Of a stretch of 61,270 nt of DNA, positions 1 through 8,962 are shown one piece after another. The notes beneath the pieces are model-generated. The model was not told the DNA's origin and did not search any database. It saw only the letters and a list, made by a program, of their open reading frames with translations. The stretch comes from Flammeovirga sp. OC4 (GTDB lineage: Bacteria > Bacteroidota > Bacteroidia > Cytophagales > Flammeovirgaceae), in assembly GCF_000812565.1 (NCBI RefSeq), contig NZ_JTAM01000071.1, positions 1 through 61,270 on the forward strand, read 5' to 3'. The translations under genes and the position numbers were made by a program. Each line of letters starts with the position of its first letter. The stretch's first letter is position 1.

Positions 1-1
1 T

Positions 2-610
2 CAGCTTTTGGAGGAGAATAATTTATTGAGTAAGAATGATAAAGCAGTGGTAGATAAGTGGTTTTGTGATTATTACACTTGGTTAAAGGAAAGTGAGTTT
101 GGCATTCGAGAGAGTACAAGACATAATAATCATGTAACTAATTATGACTATCAAATGATAGGGCTTATGATTTATCTCGGTAAACTTGATGAAGCGGAGG
201 CTAAATTAGAAGAAGTGAAGACTTCACGTATAGCAACCCATATTGATGAAAACGGGGGACAACCTTTAGAGTTATCTCGAACAAAATCCGTGAATTATAC
301 CGTCAATAATCTATGGGCTTTCGCGAGAATTACAGATTTAGGACTCCGATTTACTAAAGTAGATTTATGAGAGTATCAAAGTGAAAATGGAGCGAGTTTA
401 AAAAAGGCCTATGACTTTGTAATTCCTTATTTCAAGGGGGAATCCACTTGGAAGTGGAAACAAATCATTGGTGGAGGAGCAGAAAGTCAATTGGCAAATA
501 TGGCATTACCAATGTTCAAGCGAACAGAGTTGATGTTGGGTGTGAAAATATTACCCGATAGCTATAGTGGTTATGACAACTTTAAACCAAAGGATATTCT
601 AGCATATTAA
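2..610 (+). pseudogene. alginate-lyase-family protein, 3' part, broken by in-frame TGA
   Basis: The reading frame is open from the window edge, so the true start lies upstream. It carries sequence typical of the alginate lyase superfamily (PF05426-type alpha/alpha barrel), for example RESTRHNNHVTNYDYQ and SVNYTVNNLWAFARITDLG. A TGA at 368-370 stops it, yet the same frame continues for 79 more codons to TAA at 608-610 with convincing family sequence (ASLKKAYDFVIPYF, KWKQIIGGGAESQLANMA). The stop falls in the context VDL*EYQSENG, where the family often has Trp or another aromatic, so a TGG-to-TGA change is the simplest explanation. It may be a true nonsense mutation, a sequencing error or an unusual readthrough. 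Lyases of this type act on uronate-containing polymers, which fits the region. The family call is fairly firm; the polymer is unknown. Confidence 0.7.
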
Positions 611-823
611 AGGGCTTAATACAGTCCTTTTTCCTTTAATTCTTCATTCTTACCACTTAATGAAAAAACATCTAGTGGTAATGGACGATAACACCATTAT
701 AAAGGACTATAATTTTCTTCTCACAAATTAGTTTTATGTCAAAACATTTGAAATAATAAACAACGGTACTCTACCGAAGAGTCACTTTTTAACGTGATTA
801 TATTAACATAAAACAAACTAGAA
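611..823. other. intergenic region with nested inverted repeats
   Basis: No gene is seen. An 8-bp stem (TTACCACT at 650-657 with AGTGGTAA at 674-681) sits inside a wider pairing of AGTCCTTT (623-630) with AAAGGACT (701-708). It may end transcription of the upstream gene, although there is no strong T-run right after the inner stem. The remainder up to 823 presumably holds the promoter of the next gene. Confidence 0.4.
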
Positions 824-2518
824 ATGAAAATTACTTTTTACAGTTTATTGACCTTGCTACTATCTCTTTTTTTGGGGCTACAATTAAGTGCTCAAGTCAC
901 GAGAGAATTCGAAGTAAAAGTAACCGACCAAGGGCTTTACTTTGATGGAGATGAGAGAAAAACGGACTTGGAAAAAGACAATCCAGGTTTTGAATTTTAT
1001 TTTGGCCGTCGTATTACACCCCACGGTGACTGTATCAAGAAATACGGAGACTTCTTATTTCTAACTTGGTACATGGGTGGTGAGGAAAATAAAAACGTAA
1101 TGCTTTCTAGATTACATATCCCCACTCAAACTTTAGAAACCATAAAGTTTGATCACACCCATGTTGGTTTCAGGAATACTTATGAGCATATCGGTGATTC
1201 TCACAATACCATTGCAGTGGGTGTTTGTCCTTTGGATAGTACCGTACATTTGCTTTATGATATGCACTCGTATAGCAAAAATGATTTTCCTGATTCTTAT
1301 TTCAATTATCAAGTTTCTCTAGAAGGAGCCGCACTTGCCCCAGTGGGATCATTCAATCGGGACTTATTCAGATCGAAACAAACCTATTTAAATGCATCAT
1401 ATAATTATTCTGATATCACTTACCCTAACTTCTTCCTAAATGATGATGATGAGTTATTTGTTTGGTTTAGAGAAGGTGGTAACAATAACGGTATGTATAA
1501 GTTTGCAAAATATACCGATGGTGTTTGGGGACCTTTTACAAACTTTAGTACACTCAATGCAAAAGGAAAAGGCAATCCTTATAATTGGGGTTTATATGGT
1601 GATTTAAAATACATCAATGGTAAACTTAGAGTGGGTTTCCTAAAAAGAATGAGTTACAATAATGATAAGTATGTATACAATAATGGATTTCACTATGGGT
1701 ATACCAACGATCCTTCAGGAGAGACAGAGTGGTATAACTATAAAGGAGAGTCGTTCTCTATTCCATTGGTAAGTCCAGAGAAATTATTTTTCTACGAACC
1801 GGGTGATGTGGTGACACAAGGAGGAGCAAATTCTGTTCGCATATCTTCTGGAGTAAACTTTACAGTAACAGATAATGAATCAGTTCATTTCATTACCAAT
1901 AGCATTAGGAGTGAAGTAGATAATCAGAAAAAGAATGTACACGCTTATAAAAAAGCAGGTGATGATGATTTCACGATTACAACTGATTTTCCTGGAGGAG
2001 ACCTCTATGCTGTAGATGGAGATATAGTTTATTTGATCAGTATGAAAAATAATAAGCCTTATATCTTAAAAGCTGAAGGAGGAACGAATGATTGGGAAGA
2101 GTTGTACACTGCTACGGACGGCATTAATATGTTGCATTCAAATATCCTGATACAGGATGGGCAGTTATTTGTGTATGCGATGGAAAGAGGTGTGAATGGC
2201 GATGCAAGACCGATTTACATTCAAGGTTATGATTTAGGAATAGAAATTACACCCGAGGAGCCAGAGACAGATCCTGATCCAGAAGACGATATTATCAGTT
2301 CAACTTCAGTTGAAAAAGCACCATTTAAATGCTATGGAACAAATGGGCAGATAAAACTCTCTGAGATGTCATCGAGAAATGAAATTGTGGTTTACAACCT
2401 TTCTGGTGTAGTAGTCTACAGTGGAGTTGTCAATTCAACAACCCTTACTATTCCATTACATTCAGGATTATACATTGTAAACGTATCGGGGTATACAAAG
2501 AAGGTGTTTGTAAAATAG
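824..2518 (+). CDS. secreted BNR_4 beta-propeller protein, putative polysaccharide lyase, T9SS-exported
   Basis: A 564-residue protein with a signal peptide (about 1-24, ending LSAQ), a beta-propeller body of the BNR_4 type (about 30-480) and a C-terminal sorting domain (about 490-564) typical of type IX secretion substrates (VYNLSGVVVYSG, LHSGLYIVNV, VFVK). BNR_4 proteins include ulvan lyases PL24, PL25 and PL40 and the rhamnosidase family GH145. Two histidines 21 residues apart (H127 in GDSHN and H148 in YDMHSY), followed by Y200 and R216, resemble the His/His/Tyr/Arg layout I remember for PL24, but I could not align them. A surface-exposed endo-lyase starting depolymerisation is the likely role. 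It stands alone as the first gene before the rhamnosidase operon, separated from it by a structured repeat. The fold call is good; the exact family and substrate are inferred. Confidence 0.7.
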   Translation: MKITFYSLLTLLLSLFLGLQLSAQVTREFEVKVTDQGLYFDGDERKTDLEKDNPGFEFYFGRRITPHGDCIKKYGDFLFLTWYMGGEENKNVMLSRLHIPTQTLETIKFDHTHVGFRNTYEHIGDSHNTIAVGVCPLDSTVHLLYDMHSYSKNDFPDSYFNYQVSLEGAALAPVGSFNRDLFRSKQTYLNASYNYSDITYPNFFLNDDDELFVWFREGGNNNGMYKFAKYTDGVWGPFTNFSTLNAKGKGNPYNWGLYGDLKYINGKLRVGFLKRMSYNNDKYVYNNGFHYGYTNDPSGETEWYNYKGESFSIPLVSPEKLFFYEPGDVVTQGGANSVRISSGVNFTVTDNESVHFITNSIRSEVDNQKKNVHAYKKAGDDDFTITTDFPGGDLYAVDGDIVYLISMKNNKPYILKAEGGTNDWEELYTATDGINMLHSNILIQDGQLFVYAMERGVNGDARPIYIQGYDLGIEITPEEPETDPDPEDDIISSTSVEKAPFKCYGTNGQIKLSEMSSRNEIVVYNLSGVVVYSGVVNSTTLTIPLHSGLYIVNVSGYTKKVFVK

Positions 2519-2540
2519 TTAAACATCTGAACTAGAGTTT

Positions 2541-2680
2541 CGCGCACCATAGTTAAAACTATGGGCAGGTGATATAGCAACCTGATCAAGACTAAAGTCT
2601 TGAAGGTTGATAACGAAAACATCACTTTAGTGTTGTTGGAGTTGGTGTCACCTGCCCATGACTTCAGTCATGGTGCACGT
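2541..2680. repeat. large nested inverted-repeat element (REP/cruciform-like)
   Basis: Outer arms pair across about 135 bp: GCACCAT (2544-2550) with ATGGTGC (2670-2676), and ATGGGCAGGTGA (2561-2572) with TCACCTGCCCAT (2648-2659). Each outer arm also contains its own small hairpin (CCATAGT..ACTATGG; CCATGAC..GTCATGG). Inside lies another long hairpin, CAACCT and TCAAGACT (2578-2593) with AGTCTTGA and AGGTTG (2596-2609), and a weaker one near 2619-2636. This cloverleaf plan resembles REP/REPIN elements mobilised by RAYT-type transposases, but no transposase is nearby. Confidence 0.75.
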
Positions 2681-2725
2681 TATCTACAAGATTTTTGTGC
2701 TCCTAAAACATTTCCCCTCTCCAAA

Positions 2726-5479
2726 ATGAATTATTTACTACACATCTTTCTTCTTCAATTCCTCATTTCAATTGGAATAACGGTACAAGCTTCAGAAAAT
2801 TTGTTGCCTGCACCCGTAGCTTTAACCAATGCAGAAGGGTTTGTCAATCCTTTGGGGTTTTATGATGACACTCCTTCTTTCTCATGGAAAATTCCTCCAT
2901 CAAGCAATACTAAAAAGCAAAAAGCCTATACCATTGTCGTCGCTTCAAAGCCGGAGTTATTACCTGATAAAGCAGACCTATGGACATCAGGAAAAGTGGA
3001 TTCAGATCAGTCTATTGATATCAGTTATGGAGGGGAAGCACTAAAATCAAGACAAAAGATTTACTGGCAGGTGAGGTATTGGAATGAAGACGATTATTCT
3101 TCTGATTGGAGTGAAGTAGCAACAGTAGAAATGGGTTTGTTGTCGAATCAAGATTGGAAAGCAGAGTGGATAAAAATACCAGATCCAAAAGAGTGGGAAA
3201 GAACAGAATATGGTACACCACTTTTCAGACCACAGTATTTGAGAAAAGAATTTGAGGTCAATGCTGAAATTAAAAAAGCTCGTTTATATATCACTGCCAA
3301 AGGGATTTTTGAAGCCAATATTAATGGTGAAAAAGTAGGCAACGATGTTTTGACTCCTGGATGGACGCCTTATGCTAAAAGAATTGAAACCATCACTTAC
3401 GACATCAAAGAATACCTTCAAGAGGGAGAAAATGCAATCGGAATTACCCTAGCAGAAGGATGGTTTGCAGGACGCTTTGGACCGAAACGCCGTTGGGATA
3501 CCGTTAATGTGGCACCTTCGGTTATTTGCCAATTAGAAATTGAAGATCAAAACGGAAAAAAGCAATGGATTGTCAGCGATCAGCATTGGAAAGCCTCAAG
3601 ACAAGGTCCTTTGCGTATTTCGGGGTTGTACGATGGAGAAGTATTTGATGCTAATTTTGTAATACCCGGTTGGAATCAACCCAATTTTGATGATGCAGAA
3701 TGGGAGAAGGTGACAACTGAAAGCATTGATCCCAATATTGAATTATCACCTAAAAAACATTTACCAATTCGTAATAAAATGGAGTTACATCCAATCAGTA
3801 TGACTCCAATGGTAAAGAATAAAGTGCTCTTTGATTTTGGACAGAACATGGTGGGGGTGGTTCAACTTAAAATCCCAGTTAAGAAAGGAGATTATATTCA
3901 ATTGAGACATGGAGAAATGTTGGATCAAGAGGGTGAATTATTTACTAAAAACTTAGGGTCTGCCAAAGCCATTGATCATTATATCGCAAAAGAAAATGAT
4001 ACTATTTGCTGGCGACCCAAATTTACTTTTCACGGATTTAGATATGTGGAAATAAGCGGTTTTGATGAGGAGTTTTATCCTGAAGAAAGCTGGGTAAAAG
4101 GGATCGTGCAATATTCTGATTTTGAGATGTCAGGCACTTTTTACTCTTCAAATAACAAACTAAATCAACTGCATAGCAATATACAATGGGGTCTAAAAGG
4201 TAACTTTTTTGATATTCCTTTGGATTGTCCACAAAGAAGTGAACGCTTGGGTTGGACAGGTGACGCACAAGTTTTTATCCCTACCTCTTTATTTTTATCA
4301 AATACCCATGCCTTTTGGTCAGCCTGGCTTTCAAGTATGCGGGAAGAACAGTTTGATAATGGAGGCGTTCCGGTAGTGGTTCCCAATTTCACGGGCGATT
4401 TTGCACAAGCAGGATGGTCAGATGCTTGTACCATCGTTCCATGGGAACTTTATTATAGAACAGGTGATACCAAGGTGCTGAAAGAAAATTATGAAATGAT
4501 GCAGAAGTGGTGTGCTTATCATACATCAGAATCCACCGATCACATTAGTCATATGTCTACGGTTGGCGATTGGTTACAACCGTATTCCCAACAAAAAGAT
4601 GACCGAAGAGGAGACACACCGAATACATTAATTTCCACAGCTTATTATGCTTACTCCGTCAAATTAACCATGCAGACTGCGGGTGTATTAGGATTAGAAA
4701 AAGATAGGTTGAAATACAAAAAGTTATTGGATGCTATTTCAGTAGCCTTTGAAAGAGAATATTTTAATGTCAATGGAGAAATCAAATCACCTTACACCCC
4801 TACGCAAACAGGCTATCTTTTAGCCTTAGGTTTTGATATTTTATCTGAAGAAATGACCCGTAAAGCCATTGAACATTTAGTGGAATTACTGAAAAGTACA
4901 GACAATCATCTTCGCACAGGCTTTATCGGAACGCCATTACTGGCTTACGTTTTAGATCAATCGGACAATACGGAATTACTCTACGAAATCTTATTTAAAG
5001 AAACTTATCCTTCATGGTTTTACTCCATCAATCAAGGTGCAACAACGATGTGGGAACGATGGGACGGTTACACACATGACAAAGGATTTGCAAATCGAGC
5101 CTTATCTTTCAATCATTATGCTTATGGAGCAATCGGTCAGTGGATGTATGAACGAATCGCGGGAATAGCACCATTGGAAGCAGGCTACAAAAAGATATTA
5201 TTTGCACCTACCTTCAATGATCAACTTACAGAAGCAAAAGGGGAGTATGATTCACGTTACGGGAAAATCACCTCATCATGGAAATATATAGGTGATGATA
5301 TTTCTTATGAAATCACAATCCCTCCCAATACCACGGCAAAGTTAGTACTCCCTAAAAAGGGAAAACGCTCATCTCGACTGATTATTAACGGAGATAAAGT
5401 AAAAGCTACTTTGCTTAATGATCAATTGATTTTGGATGATTTAAGTAGCGGAGACTATACCATCTTATGGAAGAACTGA
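2726..5479 (+). CDS. alpha-L-rhamnosidase, GH78
   Basis: A 917-residue enzyme expected to release terminal alpha-L-rhamnose in the periplasm. I chose the ATG at 2726 because it gives a clean signal peptide (MNYLLHIFLLQFLISIGITVQAS); the frame is open further upstream but runs through the inverted-repeat element, so an earlier start is unlikely. Order of parts: N-terminal fibronectin-like domain (ENLLPAPVALTNAEGFVNPLG), beta-sandwich domains (WKAEWIKIPD; INGEKVGNDVLTPGWTPY), (alpha/alpha)6 catalytic barrel, and a C-terminal beta-sandwich. The canonical GH78 motif DCPQRSERLGWTGDAQ starts at D500, with E506 as the probable general acid. Only 24 bp separate it from the GH106 gene downstream, so the two are probably co-transcribed. 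Family call is strong. Confidence 0.93.
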   Translation: MNYLLHIFLLQFLISIGITVQASENLLPAPVALTNAEGFVNPLGFYDDTPSFSWKIPPSSNTKKQKAYTIVVASKPELLPDKADLWTSGKVDSDQSIDISYGGEALKSRQKIYWQVRYWNEDDYSSDWSEVATVEMGLLSNQDWKAEWIKIPDPKEWERTEYGTPLFRPQYLRKEFEVNAEIKKARLYITAKGIFEANINGEKVGNDVLTPGWTPYAKRIETITYDIKEYLQEGENAIGITLAEGWFAGRFGPKRRWDTVNVAPSVICQLEIEDQNGKKQWIVSDQHWKASRQGPLRISGLYDGEVFDANFVIPGWNQPNFDDAEWEKVTTESIDPNIELSPKKHLPIRNKMELHPISMTPMVKNKVLFDFGQNMVGVVQLKIPVKKGDYIQLRHGEMLDQEGELFTKNLGSAKAIDHYIAKENDTICWRPKFTFHGFRYVEISGFDEEFYPEESWVKGIVQYSDFEMSGTFYSSNNKLNQLHSNIQWGLKGNFFDIPLDCPQRSERLGWTGDAQVFIPTSLFLSNTHAFWSAWLSSMREEQFDNGGVPVVVPNFTGDFAQAGWSDACTIVPWELYYRTGDTKVLKENYEMMQKWCAYHTSESTDHISHMSTVGDWLQPYSQQKDDRRGDTPNTLISTAYYAYSVKLTMQTAGVLGLEKDRLKYKKLLDAISVAFEREYFNVNGEIKSPYTPTQTGYLLALGFDILSEEMTRKAIEHLVELLKSTDNHLRTGFIGTPLLAYVLDQSDNTELLYEILFKETYPSWFYSINQGATTMWERWDGYTHDKGFANRALSFNHYAYGAIGQWMYERIAGIAPLEAGYKKILFAPTFNDQLTEAKGEYDSRYGKITSSWKYIGDDISYEITIPPNTTAKLVLPKKGKRSSRLIINGDKVKATLLNDQLILDDLSSGDYTILWKN

Positions 5480-5503
5480 AGACGAACAAATAACTAATTT
5501 GAA

Positions 5504-8500
5504 ATGAAAAGAACGTATTACTATCTGTTATTAATGGCTTTGTTCTACACCTCAAGCCATGCACAGAACTCGAATGATCTATTGTTAGAAAAGGAGTTTA
5601 AAGATCCAATTGCTGAGTATAAACCTATTACATGGATGCATGTGATGAGTGGAAATATGAGTAAAGTAGGATTAACTAAAGATTTAGAATCTATAGCCAA
5701 TGTTGGTATAGGAGGTGTAATTTTATTTAATGTAACTCATAATATCCCTAATGGGCCAATCGATTTTAATTCTCCTGAACATATAGAAATGACAGCACAT
5801 GCAGCTGCGGAGTGTGAACGATTGGGCCTTAGTTTTGGAATCCATAATTGCGATGGTTGGACCTCAAGTGGTGGCCCTTGGGTTCCCGTTGAGCATTCAA
5901 TGAAACAAGTGGTATACAGAACTATGCAATCAAGTGGTGGTGAGGTAGATGTGTTTTTACCTGAACCTTCTCGATGTAAAGGTTACTATGAAGAGATAGC
6001 TGTTTTAGCATATCCCGCACTTAAATCAGAGATTTTAGATGCGAGCATTCAACCGGAAATAACGGCCTCTAATAATGACTTTGATATTAATATTGCCACA
6101 AATGGAAAACTAGACGAACGGACAGAATTGACCGTAAAACCAGGTCAGAAAGGTTGGATTCAATGGGATTTTGGGCAAGAACAAACCATTCGATCTTTTT
6201 TGCTTAAATCCGAAAACCAACGTACCAAAATTGTAGGATTGATGCTCAAAGAAGGAGAGCAACCAAGAAAAGCTAGATTCTATTTGGAAACCTCTGAAGA
6301 TGGAGTGGAATTTAAGAAGGTGAAAGATTTAAAAATATTGCGTCACGGAAAATATGAATACACCATTGATGCTAGTTTCGAAGCGGTTACTGCTCGCTAT
6401 TTTCGTTTTGTAACTGACCTTGCTTTAGATATAGAGGAAGTGAATTTGAGTGCAACTTATCGTTTTAATAATATGACTTCTCGAACGAGTATTCATAGAG
6501 CCAATAATGGAGGTTTACCTAAGTTGCAACATCCCGGAGATGAATTTTTGATCAAGAAAAACGAGATCATCAACCTCACTCACCAAGTAAACAATCAAGG
6601 TAAACTGAAGACAAAACTCCCAAAAGGAAATTGGACGATAATGAGAATCGGTTATACGACAACTAAAGCCGTAAATGACCCAGCATCTTTAGTAGGAACG
6701 GGGTTTGAAGTTGATAAATTCAGTCGTGAATCATTCAAACTGTTTTATGATGGATATGTCAGAAAAGTCATCGATGCTTCGAAAATTAAAAACTCAGATG
6801 CCTTACAATATGTTGAAATTGATAGTTATGAAGTGGGAAGTCAAAATTGGACAAAAGGGTATGACAAGTTATTCAAAGCTGAATTGGGATATAATATTCT
6901 AGATTTTCTTCCATTATATGCGGGTAGGTTTGTTGATGATGCGGAAACCACTGAACGAGTTCTTTGGGACATTCGTAATTTTAATAGCCAATTAATTACG
7001 GAAAATTACTTTGATTACTTTTCTGAGTTATGCCATCAAGATGGATTAAAAAGTTATGTAGAACCTTATGGGAACGCAGGTTTTAATACCTTAGATGCCG
7101 CTCGAAAAGCAGATATTCCGATGGGAGAATTTCATGCAGGGGGTAAATTAATGACTGCTCAAGCCATCTCAGCCGGGCATATTTACGGTAAAAATGTTAT
7201 ATCTGCGGAGGCTTTTACTTCTGGTCCCGGCGAAAGCTTTAAGGGGCATCCGGGTGGTTGGAAATTGACAGGAGATATTGCTTGGGCACAAGGTATCAAC
7301 GAAATATGTTTTCATCGTTTTACTCATCAACCTAATACAAAAGTGGTTCCTGGTATGACCATGAGTGGTTTTGGTTCCAATATCGACCGTACTCAAACAT
7401 GGTGGAATAATGCCGGTAAAGCATGGTTCCAGTACATTACCAGAGGGCAATATTTACTGCGAAAGGGAGTACCTGTTGCAGATATTTTAGCCTTTGTTGG
7501 AGATGGTTCTCCCAATACGACGGTATCAAGAAAGGGCATGAAAAATCTTCCTAATACTATCAATTATGATTGTATTAATAATGATGTTCTTCACAATAGG
7601 GTCACAGTGAAAAATGGGAAGTTAGTTCTCCCAGAGGGAGGTCAATATCATGCACTTTATTTAAATAATTGCCGAGAAATACATCTTTCTACTTTAAAAA
7701 GATTGGCTGAAATATCTAGTCAAGGAGTGGTTATTATTGGCAATAAGCCAACTGAAATTGGAGGATACTCAGCTTCTATCCAACAAGAAAAAGAATTTGA
7801 TGCATTAGTAAAAGAAATTTGGACAAAGGAAACGACCATTACGAACGTAGATTGGGAGGAGATTTATCAGAAATATAATATTCCAATTGATCTAAAAATC
7901 AAAGATGGACAAGACATCAACTACGCTCACCGAAAGACAACAAAAGAAGATATTTATTTCTTTTATAATCCAAAAAACATAACACAGACTTTCGAGTGTA
8001 CATTTAATATCAAAGACAAAATTCCCGAATGGTTTGACCCTATGACAGGAAACGTGACTCAATTTGGGGCGTTTGAAAATAGAAAAGACAAAACTAAAGT
8101 AGCGGTAACACTCCCGGCAGAAGGTTCAGGATTTGTAGTCTTTAGAAAATCATCTATTGGAATTATTTCCGTAAAAGTCTCAGAAGCATTGTCTCAACCT
8201 GATTTAGTTTTTTCTTTGAACAATGAAAAAGAGCTTACAGTTGAAGCATCAAAAATAGGTAACTACAAGGTGAAACTGAAAGATGATTCAGAGGTCAATT
8301 TTAATGTCAATTCGATAAACAGACCTATCCCAATTAATGGCAATTGGAATGTTACTTTTTCTCAAATAAAACAAGGTTCAAAAAAGCTTACTTTTCAACA
8401 GCTTATTGATTGGACCGATCATGAAGAAGAAGGAATAAAATACTATTCAGGTACAGCTCAATATGAAGTAGAATTTGATATTGCTAAAAATCAATGGACT

Positions 8501-8962
8501 GAAGGTCAGAAATATGTATTAGACCTGGGGAGGGTTCATGAAATAGTAAAAGTAGTTTTGAATGATGAAGATTTAGGAGTTTTATGGAAGGCACCTTTTA
8601 CCATCGATATCAGTAAAGCCCTAAAAAAAGGAAAGAATAAACTACGACTCGAAGTTACAAACCAATGGACCAATCGCTTAATTGGAGACGAAAACTATCC
8701 CAATCTAACCGGCTATGATTTACGCCCTCAAATCAATCGTCCATTGCCGGCAAGAGATCCACAAATGAGCCTAATTAACCAGTACAAAATGGTGGATTGG
8801 TATGTGCGAAATGAGTCTGCCCCTTTGGGAGAACGTTCGACTTTTGTGACTTACCCTTTTTATGACAAGGGAGATCAATTATTACCTGCAGGTTTGATTG
8901 GACCTGTTGTGATTAATACAGTAAAGGAGATTCATATTAATATAAACAATAAAAAGCAATGA
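5504..8962 (+). CDS. alpha-L-rhamnosidase, GH106
   Basis: A 1152-residue protein with signal peptide (about 1-20, SSHAQ) and the large multidomain layout of GH106 inverting alpha-L-rhamnosidases such as Bacteroides BT0986. The TIM-barrel start is clear (ITWMHVMSGNMSKVGLTKDLE, IHNCDGWTSSGGPWV). A galactose-binding-like insert lies near 195-310 (IQWDFGQEQTIRSFLLKSE). Candidate catalytic glutamates are E438 in YVEIDSYE and E569 in ISAEAF; their separation of about 131 is close to what I recall for BT0986. The C-terminus carries a GH2-like sugar-binding jelly roll (VLDLGRVHEIVKVVLNDEDLGVLW). The stop overlaps the next start as ATGA at 8959-8962, which implies translational coupling. Two different rhamnosidase families in one operon suggest more than one kind of rhamnose linkage. 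Confidence 0.93.
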   Translation: MKRTYYYLLLMALFYTSSHAQNSNDLLLEKEFKDPIAEYKPITWMHVMSGNMSKVGLTKDLESIANVGIGGVILFNVTHNIPNGPIDFNSPEHIEMTAHAAAECERLGLSFGIHNCDGWTSSGGPWVPVEHSMKQVVYRTMQSSGGEVDVFLPEPSRCKGYYEEIAVLAYPALKSEILDASIQPEITASNNDFDINIATNGKLDERTELTVKPGQKGWIQWDFGQEQTIRSFLLKSENQRTKIVGLMLKEGEQPRKARFYLETSEDGVEFKKVKDLKILRHGKYEYTIDASFEAVTARYFRFVTDLALDIEEVNLSATYRFNNMTSRTSIHRANNGGLPKLQHPGDEFLIKKNEIINLTHQVNNQGKLKTKLPKGNWTIMRIGYTTTKAVNDPASLVGTGFEVDKFSRESFKLFYDGYVRKVIDASKIKNSDALQYVEIDSYEVGSQNWTKGYDKLFKAELGYNILDFLPLYAGRFVDDAETTERVLWDIRNFNSQLITENYFDYFSELCHQDGLKSYVEPYGNAGFNTLDAARKADIPMGEFHAGGKLMTAQAISAGHIYGKNVISAEAFTSGPGESFKGHPGGWKLTGDIAWAQGINEICFHRFTHQPNTKVVPGMTMSGFGSNIDRTQTWWNNAGKAWFQYITRGQYLLRKGVPVADILAFVGDGSPNTTVSRKGMKNLPNTINYDCINNDVLHNRVTVKNGKLVLPEGGQYHALYLNNCREIHLSTLKRLAEISSQGVVIIGNKPTEIGGYSASIQQEKEFDALVKEIWTKETTITNVDWEEIYQKYNIPIDLKIKDGQDINYAHRKTTKEDIYFFYNPKNITQTFECTFNIKDKIPEWFDPMTGNVTQFGAFENRKDKTKVAVTLPAEGSGFVVFRKSSIGIISVKVSEALSQPDLVFSLNNEKELTVEASKIGNYKVKLKDDSEVNFNVNSINRPIPINGNWNVTFSQIKQGSKKLTFQQLIDWTDHEEEGIKYYSGTAQYEVEFDIAKNQWTEGQKYVLDLGRVHEIVKVVLNDEDLGVLWKAPFTIDISKALKKGKNKLRLEVTNQWTNRLIGDENYPNLTGYDLRPQINRPLPARDPQMSLINQYKMVDWYVRNESAPLGERSTFVTYPFYDKGDQLLPAGLIGPVVINTVKEIHININNKKQ

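Noticed and set aside
1-610. Selenocysteine insertion at the TGA
   Set aside because: No recoding hairpin is evident after the TGA, and Trp-to-stop mutation or read error is simpler.
2600-2725. Extending the GH78 gene upstream to 2600
   Set aside because: The extra codons lie within the nested inverted repeat and would bury the signal peptide; the ATG at 2726 gives a standard one.
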